Source: Polaribacter sp.
GTDB lineage: Bacteria; Bacteroidota; Bacteroidia; Flavobacteriales; Flavobacteriaceae
DNA length: 5,026 nt
Direction of reading: 5' to 3'
NCBI GenBank assembly: GCA_029245665.1
Contig: JAQWOW010000113.1
Location: forward strand, 1 to 5,026
Position 1 is the stretch's first letter. Each line of letters begins with the position of its first letter. Of this stretch, positions 1 to 5,026 are shown in pieces. The notes below the pieces were generated by a model that saw only the letters and a program-made list of their open reading frames with translations, was not told the origin of the DNA and made no database searches. The position numbers and the translations under genes are program-made.

Positions 1-142
1 ACAAAAAACGACCAACAAAGACATCTAAATCTGGAATTGTACCTCCAATTGCACCAAATAGTAAAGCCTTATTTCCAATTTTTTTACCAAGTACAATTTC
101 TCCACAAGCTGCACCTAAAACAATCTGAGTCAATGAATCCAT
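1..142 (-). CDS. DUF457 / YdjM-like membrane-bound metal-dependent hydrolase family protein, N-terminal fragment
   Basis: Translating the minus strand from the ATG at 142 gives 47 residues with no stop before the window edge. The start MDSLTQIVLGAACGE, the following GKKIGNKALLFGAIGG and the motif TIPDLDVF (around residues 36-43) are what I recognise as the N-terminus of the DUF457 (YdjM/YbcI) family. These are integral inner-membrane proteins annotated as membrane-bound metal-dependent hydrolases. The two Asp residues of PDLD are the usual proposed metal ligands; the remaining ligands would lie in the missing part. The substrate is unknown for the family. An in-frame TAA lies nine codons upstream of the ATG and no better start falls between them, and MDSLTQ is the common family start. 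The gene is divergent from nhaC across 78 bp. The family call is fairly secure; enzymatic activity is only an annotation inherited from the family. Confidence 0.85.
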   Translation of the reverse strand, partial: MDSLTQIVLGAACGEIVLGKKIGNKALLFGAIGGTIPDLDVFVGRFL

Positions 143-170
143 GAATGCAAAAATAAGCCAACTATTTTAA

Positions 171-202
171 TTTGCATAACAGTAGTTAAAACCGTAACAT
201 TA
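171..202 (+). promoter_or_regulatory. Candidate Bacteroidota-type promoter for nhaC
   Basis: TTTG at 171-174 is followed by 20 bases and TAACATTA at 195-202, a partial match to TAnnTTTG. The -7 box would lie about 18 bases before the nhaC ATG, giving a leader of around ten bases, similar to the spacing seen before the porin and nucleoid-protein genes. An alternative -7 box, TTAATTTG at 167-174, has no -33 partner. No Shine-Dalgarno sequence precedes the ATG. The call rests on motif and position only. Confidence 0.33.
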
Positions 203-211
203 CAGAACAAA
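181..211 (-). promoter_or_regulatory. Candidate Bacteroidota-type promoter for the DUF457 gene
   Basis: On the minus strand a TTTG (complement of 208-211) is followed by exactly 19 bases and then TAACTACT (complement of 181-188). This is compared with the TTTG-N19-TAnnTTTG consensus of the Bacteroidota primary sigma factor. The -33 box and spacing fit well, but the -7 box matches only its TA and first T. It would give a leader of roughly 30-35 bases to the ATG at 142. Such short motifs are frequent in A/T-rich DNA, so this is tentative. Confidence 0.3.
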
Positions 212-220
212 ATTCTTAGG

Positions 221-1687
221 ATGCAAGACGATAAAAACCGAAAAGAAATTAACATTGGAGATCAGAAAATAATAGATAACAAAGCGTTGCGTTTTGGGGA
301 AGCAATGTTACCAGTATTGATTTTAATGGCATTATTAGCCTACAATATTTTCTATGCTGATGGAGCTTGGTTTGGAGATTATTCTAATCAATACATTCTA
401 CTAATTGGAGGTTTCGTAGCAGCATTTGTAGGTTTTGTGAATAAAGTGTCATTTGCCAATATGGTTGCCGAAGTTTTGGAAAATTGGAAGAGTATTTTAG
501 TCCCAATTATAATCTTATTATTAGTTGGTGCTTTGGCAGGAACTTGGCTGGTAAGCGGAATTATACCCGCAATGGTATATTATGGATTGCAAGTTTTAAG
601 TCCAGAAATATTCTTACCAGCCTCTGTAATTATTGCTGCAATAATATCAATAGCAACTGGGAGTTCTTGGACAACATCTGCAACTGTTGGGATTGCTTTA
701 GTAGGAATAGGGAGTGCATTAGGAATTCCCTCAGGCATGATTGCCGGAGCAGTAATTTCAGGCGCCTATTTTGGTGATAAAATGTCGCCTCTTTCAGATA
801 CCACTAATTTAGCACCTGCAATGGCTGGCACAGACTTGTTTACACATATTAAATACATGGCGTATACCACTGTACCAACCATCATTTTAACTCTTATTGT
901 TTTTTCAGTTTTAAGTGGAACAATAGATACAACAGGAAGTGCAGATATCAGTAATTTGTTAATAAGCATTAAAAATACGTTTCATATTTCTCTTTGGTTA
1001 TTTTTAGTTCCAGGAGTCGTTATTGCAATGATATTACTCAAGACAAAACCATTAATTGCTTTAGGAATAGGGGTTGTTTTAGCAGCAATTTTTGCATTCT
1101 TTTTTCAATCTGATGTATTAAATACATTGTCAGATTCTAAAATAAAATCTCTTATAACAGCTGTTTGGACGGATACACAAATTAAAACCGATAATGTGAG
1201 TCTTACCCAATTATTCAGTTCTGGAGGAATTATGGGAATGTTATGGACCATTTTATTAATTATTTCTGCCATGGTTTTTGGCGGTGTAATGGATGCTATA
1301 GGTGCCTTGGCAAAAATCACAAAAGCATTATTGTCTGTTGCAACTTCTGTATTTGGCTTATTTGCGAGTACAGTGGTAAGCTGTTTAGGATTAAACGTGA
1401 TCGCATCAGATCAGTACTTAGCCCTAGTCATACCTGGTAAAATGTTTAAAAAGGCCTATGAAGACAAAGGATTAGCGCCCCAAAACTTAAGTAGAACTTT
1501 AGAAGATTCTGGGACTGTAACCTCAGTGTTAATCCCTTGGAATACATGCGGAGCCTATCAATCTAGTGTTTTAGGAGTTGGAGTAAGTGAATATTTTATA
1601 TATGCAATTTTTAATTGGCTATCTCCATTTACAACGCTGTTATTTGCAGCTTTTAAAATTAAAATTAAGCAGTTGGTAACTGAGTAA
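221..1687 (+). CDS. nhaC: Na+/H+ antiporter of the NhaC family
   Basis: This 488-residue inner-membrane protein is predicted to exchange external protons for cytoplasmic Na+, serving Na+ and pH homeostasis. After a polar N-terminus (1-26) there are about eleven hydrophobic segments, near residues 29-46, 57-73, 91-114, 131-147, 154-172, 214-232, 257-273, 278-295, 336-358, 370-389 and 456-478. The family signature is clear: GSSWTTSATVGIALVGIG at 147-164, then GDKMSPLSDTTNLAPAMAG at 185-203, with acidic and hydroxyl residues suited to cation binding. A second conserved block holds SDQY (396-399), then RTLEDSGTV (425-433) and PWNTCGAY (439-446). The length is usual for NhaC. The ATG at 221 is chosen because the next Met (residue 29) lies at the first membrane segment and polar N-termini are usual in relatives. 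The frame is intact to TAA. Some NhaC-family members (MleN) exchange Na+-lactate for malate, so substrate is not proven. The gene appears monocistronic: the left neighbour is divergent and the right one convergent. Confidence 0.93.
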   Translation: MQDDKNRKEINIGDQKIIDNKALRFGEAMLPVLILMALLAYNIFYADGAWFGDYSNQYILLIGGFVAAFVGFVNKVSFANMVAEVLENWKSILVPIIILLLVGALAGTWLVSGIIPAMVYYGLQVLSPEIFLPASVIIAAIISIATGSSWTTSATVGIALVGIGSALGIPSGMIAGAVISGAYFGDKMSPLSDTTNLAPAMAGTDLFTHIKYMAYTTVPTIILTLIVFSVLSGTIDTTGSADISNLLISIKNTFHISLWLFLVPGVVIAMILLKTKPLIALGIGVVLAAIFAFFFQSDVLNTLSDSKIKSLITAVWTDTQIKTDNVSLTQLFSSGGIMGMLWTILLIISAMVFGGVMDAIGALAKITKALLSVATSVFGLFASTVVSCLGLNVIASDQYLALVIPGKMFKKAYEDKGLAPQNLSRTLEDSGTVTSVLIPWNTCGAYQSSVLGVGVSEYFIYAIFNWLSPFTTLLFAAFKIKIKQLVTE

Positions 1688-1724
1688 AATGATTGTTTTT
1701 GTACTCCTTTAAAATAAAATACAC

Positions 1725-1774
1725 CAGTAACTTTTTAAGTAAAACTGAAGACTAAAAAAGCTCTATTTTTTTTT
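1725..1774 (+). terminator. Weak candidate terminator after nhaC
   Basis: The 109 bp between the two convergent stop codons contain a bulged inverted repeat: CAGT (1725-1728) and ACTT (1730-1733) pair with AAGT (1737-1740) and ACTG (1744-1747). An A/T-only repeat follows, with six A at 1754-1759 and nine T at 1766-1774. The T run could serve as the terminator tract for nhaC, and the A run would read as T for transcripts arriving from the porin gene. The stems are short and A/T-rich and the T run is about 19 bases from the first hairpin, so this is not a classical intrinsic terminator. Nothing else is seen in this spacer. Confidence 0.25.
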
Positions 1775-1796
1775 GAACCCTTGTGCTCACAAAAAC

Positions 1797-3764
1797 TTAA
1801 ATAAACCAATTCCAGACCAAACCAAACCGAATGGTAAAATCTCTATACGGATAATTGGGTGCGGAAAAATAATTTTTTTCTGTAAAACCAGAAGTTACAT
1901 TGTCAACTTTAAAATACAAACGAGTTCTTCGTACCTGTGCATTAAAGAAAACATCTACGGAAGGAAAACCAATTTCTTGGCTATTTTGTAGAGTAAATTC
2001 AGCCAATAACGGGTTGTAAGCATTGGCTTTGTATTTACTAAAGTAGTTAAAAGTAGCACCAATATTCACCATCATTGGCTTGCCTTTAAACCAATAATCT
2101 TTGTAATACAATGTATTTCTTGTTACCATTTCAGGAACTCTGAAAACAGTACTTCCACTACTTACATTTTGGTACATCAACGTATTGTCTAAGGCAAATT
2201 TTTTGTATCTAAATTCTCGATTTACTTTAACCTTTAAATACACAATCTGATTTAAAAATTGTTCTGGTTGGTTATTTTCGTTAAAAAAGGTATAGTTGTC
2301 AATATTGGTAAAATTTAGGGATGAATTTATCCATTTAGAACGAAATTGAACTCCTAAATCTCTTGTGTTTACCGAGCTAAAATCATTTTGCCAATTATAA
2401 TCATCAAATTTACTTTGATGCAGTAAAGTGTTAAAATTTGAGGATTTAGAACTAATTAATAGACTTGCTTTTATTTCAAATAAACTATCTTTTTTATAGA
2501 ATGCTTCTCCTTTTAGAAAATTACCAGACAGTATTCCATTACCAGGATTAAGAGTCCCACTAGCATTTAATTGAAAGTTTTTAATCTTGGCATTCCAGTC
2601 TGCTCCAAAAGAAATTATTTTTCCTTCTAACTTTACTTTAGAAATACTACTATTGCTATTTAAAATAGTGTCATATCCGTAAGAATAATTTGTAATATTT
2701 ACTTTTGCTTTAATTTTGCCTAGTACGTATTTAGAATTGAATTCGAGATTCAATTCATTGTTAGAAAATGTATGCTTTGCATTATCTTTAGTTGCCCCAG
2801 AGTCAGAAGTATTGCCGAAAATTGAAGAATTTGTAGGCTGAGAAAAACCATACTCTTTATTTTCATTGGTAAAAACATGGCCCACTTTTAAGTTGCTAAA
2901 ATCTTTTTTATTTATCGTGTCTTTGTTTGCTAACAATTTATAACTATGTTCTAAATAAATTCTATTGCCATCAAATTGATTCTCAGCATCATTTAGGTTT
3001 ACATCTAATCTCGCTCTTGTTAAATAGTTTTCGTCATTACTTTGAAACTTTTCAATTTCACTTTCTGGAAGCCCGCCACTTTCTTGATTAAAAAAATCTT
3101 GCCTTGTTAAATGTCCACGAATTTCATACAGATTTTTTTTAGTTCTGTACTGAAAAGTACCTCTAAAATTACCATGACTGGCTAAAGATCTTCTGTAAGC
3201 ACCTAAAGATCGTAGGCCTTTATAAGAAAGAGAAACATTTAATCTTCTTGAGAAATTCAACGTAAAAATTGCATCTAAAACCTGTCCTTGCTGTAAGCCA
3301 GTTCTATAAGTAATCTGTGTAGTAGGAGTTGGAACTTCATAATATTTTATCTCGTCAATATCTAAGTAACTAAATTGTTTTGCGGTAAAACCAATATCTG
3401 GAAATAGCTTTAGGTTGCTATAATCATAGCCTAGATTTGTAAAAGTTTGACCTTGATTATGAAAGGCTAATAATTCAAAATTATCAGTTCTTAAGTAATT
3501 AAATTGATAGTCTTTTTTGATGGTTAACGTGGTGTCTATATACGTTGTATCTCTCTTGTGAGAGAAAATTTTATAATCTGTATATGATGTTTTTCCAGAG
3601 AGTATTACATTGATATCGCCAGTATTTTTCAGCGCATCATTTTCTCTATTATCTGAAGTATTACGGTCATTGAATTTTTGACTTAATTGCAAAGTTTTCT
3701 GAGAAAACAAGGCGTTTACTAGAAAGAAGGCAAGTAGTACAGAGATAAATAATGATTTGTGCAT
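1797..3764 (-). CDS. Outer-membrane beta-barrel protein, Bacteroidota 'putative porin' family
   Basis: This 655-residue protein has a signal peptide at 1-21 (MHKS, then a hydrophobic stretch ending NALFS, cut probably before Q22), so it is exported through Sec. Residues 22-70 are polar and look like a linker. The block RDTTYIDTTLTIKKDY (71-86), LRTDNFELLAF (91-101) and QGQTF..LGY (104-113) then opens a conserved region, followed by IKYYEVPTPTTQITYRTG (139-156) and SYKGLRSLGAY (180-190). From memory this order is typical of the flavobacterial putative porin family (Porin_10 type). The rest alternates polar and hydrophobic residues in many short beta strands. It ends with the aromatic strand FTIRFGLVWNWFI (643-655), a good beta-signal for BAM-mediated insertion. 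There is no N-terminal Cys at the cleavage site, so it is not a lipoprotein, and no TonB box or SusD partner is visible. The transported substrate is unknown. Convergent with nhaC and divergent from rnhB, it is probably transcribed alone. The barrel call is strong; 'porin' as a function is family annotation. Confidence 0.87.
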   Translation of the reverse strand: MHKSLFISVLLAFFLVNALFSQKTLQLSQKFNDRNTSDNRENDALKNTGDINVILSGKTSYTDYKIFSHKRDTTYIDTTLTIKKDYQFNYLRTDNFELLAFHNQGQTFTNLGYDYSNLKLFPDIGFTAKQFSYLDIDEIKYYEVPTPTTQITYRTGLQQGQVLDAIFTLNFSRRLNVSLSYKGLRSLGAYRRSLASHGNFRGTFQYRTKKNLYEIRGHLTRQDFFNQESGGLPESEIEKFQSNDENYLTRARLDVNLNDAENQFDGNRIYLEHSYKLLANKDTINKKDFSNLKVGHVFTNENKEYGFSQPTNSSIFGNTSDSGATKDNAKHTFSNNELNLEFNSKYVLGKIKAKVNITNYSYGYDTILNSNSSISKVKLEGKIISFGADWNAKIKNFQLNASGTLNPGNGILSGNFLKGEAFYKKDSLFEIKASLLISSKSSNFNTLLHQSKFDDYNWQNDFSSVNTRDLGVQFRSKWINSSLNFTNIDNYTFFNENNQPEQFLNQIVYLKVKVNREFRYKKFALDNTLMYQNVSSGSTVFRVPEMVTRNTLYYKDYWFKGKPMMVNIGATFNYFSKYKANAYNPLLAEFTLQNSQEIGFPSVDVFFNAQVRRTRLYFKVDNVTSGFTEKNYFSAPNYPYRDFTIRFGLVWNWFI

Positions 3765-3783
3765 AGATTGATACTTTCACAGG

Positions 3784-3791
3784 CAAATGTA
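3784..3791 (-). promoter_or_regulatory. Candidate -7 promoter element for the porin gene
   Basis: On the minus strand the bases complementary to 3784-3791 read TACATTTG, a full match to the TAnnTTTG -7 consensus of Bacteroidota housekeeping promoters. It lies 19 bases before the ATG at 3764, so transcription would start within roughly 10-15 bases of the start codon. No convincing TTTG is present at the expected -33 distance (around 3811-3815); that part is degenerate. The perfect -7 box at a sensible position makes this the best promoter candidate in the window. Confidence 0.5.
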
Positions 3792-3926
3792 TAATAATAA
3801 AACGAAAATAATCATTAATAATTGGTATCAAAAATCTAAATTAAAAATTGTTTCTTTGAGCATCACTTGAGTTTATAAGATCACATCATAGCGCTGAAAA
3901 TAAGAATCTATAACAAAAAGTTTTCT

Positions 3927-3934
3927 TTTCTTTG
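3927..3934 (+). promoter_or_regulatory. Weak -7-like element abutting the rnhB start
   Basis: TTTCTTTG matches TAnnTTTG except at the second base and ends four bases before the rnhB ATG. If functional, transcription would begin at or beside the start codon and the mRNA would be essentially leaderless. No TTTG lies at the -33 distance. No better match for rnhB was found elsewhere in the 174 bp divergent spacer. Confidence 0.22.
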
Positions 3935-3938
3935 TAAT

Positions 3939-4538
3939 ATGTTAGCATCTAATTATAGCGGTTTTTCTTTAGAAGCAGGAACAGATGAAGCAGGAAGAGG
4001 TTGTCTTTCTGGCCCTGTTGTTGCAGCAGCAGTAATTTTACCTAAAAATTTCAACCACCCTTTTTTAAATGACTCCAAACAGATGTCAGAAAAAAAAAGA
4101 GAGGAATTAAGACCTTTTATCGAAGAAAATGCCCTTGCTTTTGGAGTTTCATTTGTCTGGCAAGATGAAGTTGATGCGATCAATGTTCTACAAGCTTCAA
4201 TTACTGGCATGCATCGTTCTATAGAAAGGTTAAAAATTAAGCCAGAATATATCATAGTAGATGGTAACAAATTTAGAGATTATAAAGACATTCCATCTCA
4301 AACCATTGTAAAAGGAGATGCAAAATACTTAAGTATTGCCGCCGCTTCAATATTAGCAAAAACCTACAGAGATGAATATATGGCAAAAATTCATGAAGAA
4401 TTTCCAATGTACAATTGGAAAAAAAATAAAGGGTACCCAACAAAAGAACATCGTAATGGAATTCGAGAATTTGGAGCAACGAAGTATCATAGAAAAACGT
4501 TTAAATTATTACCTGAACAATTAACCTTAGAATTATAA
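3939..4538 (+). CDS. rnhB: Ribonuclease HII
   Basis: This 199-residue cytoplasmic enzyme cuts the RNA strand of RNA-DNA hybrids and nicks 5' of single ribonucleotides misincorporated in DNA, starting ribonucleotide excision repair. The signature GTDEAGRGCLSGPVVAAAVILP spans residues 14-35 and holds catalytic D16 and E17 plus the GRG motif (19-21) that reads the ribose 2'-OH. NDSKQMSEKKRE (44-55) follows. The other two acidic ligands are D108 in IIVDGN and D127 in VKGDAKY, completing the DEDD metal site. AAASILAKTYRD (134-145) and NKGYPTKEH (163-171) are also conserved; Y166 matches the tyrosine that stacks at the RNA-DNA junction in the Thermotoga enzyme. The length equals that of E. coli RNase HII (198), and D16/E17 fall at the same distance from the N-terminus, which supports the ATG at 3939. 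There is no truncation. A run of nine A (4090-4098) lies within codons 51-54. It is divergent from the porin gene and 57 bp ahead of a co-directional nucleoid-protein gene. Confidence 0.98.
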   Translation: MLASNYSGFSLEAGTDEAGRGCLSGPVVAAAVILPKNFNHPFLNDSKQMSEKKREELRPFIEENALAFGVSFVWQDEVDAINVLQASITGMHRSIERLKIKPEYIIVDGNKFRDYKDIPSQTIVKGDAKYLSIAAASILAKTYRDEYMAKIHEEFPMYNWKKNKGYPTKEHRNGIREFGATKYHRKTFKLLPEQLTLEL

Positions 4539-4569
4539 CTTTTTCTTAAAATCATGCTCAAACTTTTTC

Positions 4570-4577
4570 TATTTTTA
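4570..4577 (+). promoter_or_regulatory. Candidate -7 element for the nucleoid-associated protein gene
   Basis: TATTTTTA, followed by CGCACC, resembles TAnnTTTG and differs only in the last base. It lies 18 bases before the ATG at 4596, the same geometry as at the porin gene. No TTTG is seen at the -33 distance, which would fall near 4547-4550. An overlapping option, TAATTTTA at 4584-4591, is too close to the start codon. The gene may therefore have its own promoter as well as, or instead of, read-through from rnhB. Confidence 0.35.
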
Positions 4578-4595
4578 CGCACCTAATTTTAGATA

Positions 4596-5026
4596 ATGAT
4601 AAAAAAAAACAGCGCAGAAATCACCAAATGTATAATGCACAAGGTGGCTAATAAATTTAATAGTGGACACAATGTTTTTTCTCAAGACTTAATTCGTTTT
4701 GATCAAGAGAGCTATGATTTAATGAAAGGTTTTTTGTTAAAACCCTTCACTAATTTAACAAAGAGTTATCGATTCTCACATCATGCAGATGTTCGTTTAA
4801 ATGAGTTAAATAACTATGCGTCAGAAGTTTTTAAAGAAGAAAGCAGTTTTATAGAATATTCTAAAAATATTGTAAATCATTTGTATGAACAATCCAATTC
4901 TGCACAAATAAAAACAGGTGATGTGTTAATTGTTCTCATAGAAGGACTCGAATTTAAAGAGGTCTTGACAGAAGCAATAGGTATCTTTAAAATTGAGAAT
5001 AAAGTCGATTTTTTTCAGACTTATTT
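4596..5026 (+). CDS. Nucleoid-associated protein, YejK/NdpA (NA37) family, N-terminal 143 residues
   Basis: The frame opens at the ATG at 4596 and runs without a stop to the window end, giving 143 complete codons. I recognise the family from MHKVANK (14-20), the pattern VRLNELNNYASEVF (66-79), and the run SKNIVNHLYEQSNSAQIKTGDVLIVL (89-114). AIGIFKIENKVDFF (127-140) matches the usual IGIFK-E block. Family members are about 330-350 residues, so more than half is missing here. E. coli YejK is a DNA-binding protein abundant on the nucleoid and is reported to interact with topoisomerase IV; the role in Bacteroidota is not established. No earlier in-frame start is needed, since the family N-terminus begins close to this Met. 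The second to fifth codons contain nine A in a row (4601-4609). It lies 57 bp after rnhB in the same direction, so co-transcription is possible. The family call is good; the function is inferred. Confidence 0.87.
   Translation, partial: MIKKNSAEITKCIMHKVANKFNSGHNVFSQDLIRFDQESYDLMKGFLLKPFTNLTKSYRFSHHADVRLNELNNYASEVFKEESSFIEYSKNIVNHLYEQSNSAQIKTGDVLIVLIEGLEFKEVLTEAIGIFKIENKVDFFQTY

Noticed and set aside
484..777. 97-residue open frame on the plus strand inside nhaC
   Set aside because: It lies wholly within the clear NhaC reading frame, resembles no family I know and is rich in Cys, Asn and Arg, as expected from out-of-frame translation.
1105..1320. 71-residue minus-strand frame opposite nhaC
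   Set aside because: Antisense shadow of a well-supported coding region with no recognisable motif or promoter.
1781..1792. Near-palindrome TTGTGCTCACAA beside the porin stop codon, considered as a terminator or operator
   Set aside because: The arms are five bases with only two bases between them, too tight for a stable hairpin; no T run follows on either strand, and a position at a convergent 3' end does not suit an operator.
1773..1991. 72-residue plus-strand frame over the 3' end of the porin gene
   Set aside because: It is antisense to the conserved C-terminal barrel strands of the porin and shows no independent support.
3890..3895. AGCGCT palindrome in the divergent spacer
   Set aside because: A six-base palindrome is expected by chance, and nothing around it extends the symmetry.
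3765..3938. Possible small RNA, riboswitch or short gene in the 174 bp spacer
   Set aside because: I saw no strong stem-loop, no tRNA-like arms and no open frame with a plausible start on either strand; only promoter-like motifs stand out.
3953..4270. 105-residue minus-strand frame opposite rnhB
   Set aside because: It is the complement of the highly conserved RNase HII core; the protein-level conservation belongs to the plus strand.
1..5026. Mobile element, defence system, CRISPR array or prophage segment
   Set aside because: No transposase, integrase, terminal inverted repeats, spaced repeats or phage genes are seen, and the genes identified are ordinary chromosomal families with similar base composition by eye.

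Overview
The window is a piece of an A+T-rich chromosome, most likely from a member of the Flavobacteriia (phylum Bacteroidota). Three things point there. The large outer-membrane protein gene belongs to a 'putative porin' family typical of that class. The start codons lack Shine-Dalgarno sequences. Several starts are preceded by TAnnTTTG-like promoter elements. A marine Flavobacteriaceae member such as Polaribacter or Tenacibaculum would fit, but the genus is an inference that cannot be settled here.

Layout, left to right. Positions 1-142 (minus) hold the N-terminus of a DUF457/YdjM-type membrane protein cut by the window edge. It is divergent from nhaC (221-1687, plus), a Na+/H+ antiporter of the inner membrane; the 78 bp between them must hold both promoters. 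nhaC converges on the 655-residue outer-membrane beta-barrel gene (1797-3764, minus), with 109 bp of A/T-rich DNA between the two stop codons. A 174 bp divergent spacer follows, then rnhB (3939-4538, plus), encoding ribonuclease HII with all its catalytic residues. After 57 bp comes the start of a nucleoid-associated protein gene of the YejK/NdpA (NA37) type (4596 to beyond the window end, plus).

The genes do not form one pathway. The left half is envelope and ion-homeostasis functions. The right half pairs two nucleic-acid proteins in the same direction, which may be co-transcribed. I see no RNA gene, insertion sequence, CRISPR array, attachment site or phage gene. I looked for an undescribed system and found none: this reads as ordinary core chromosome. 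The points most worth checking are the interleaved divergent promoters at 143-220, the uncharacterised porin, and the very short leaders at several starts.
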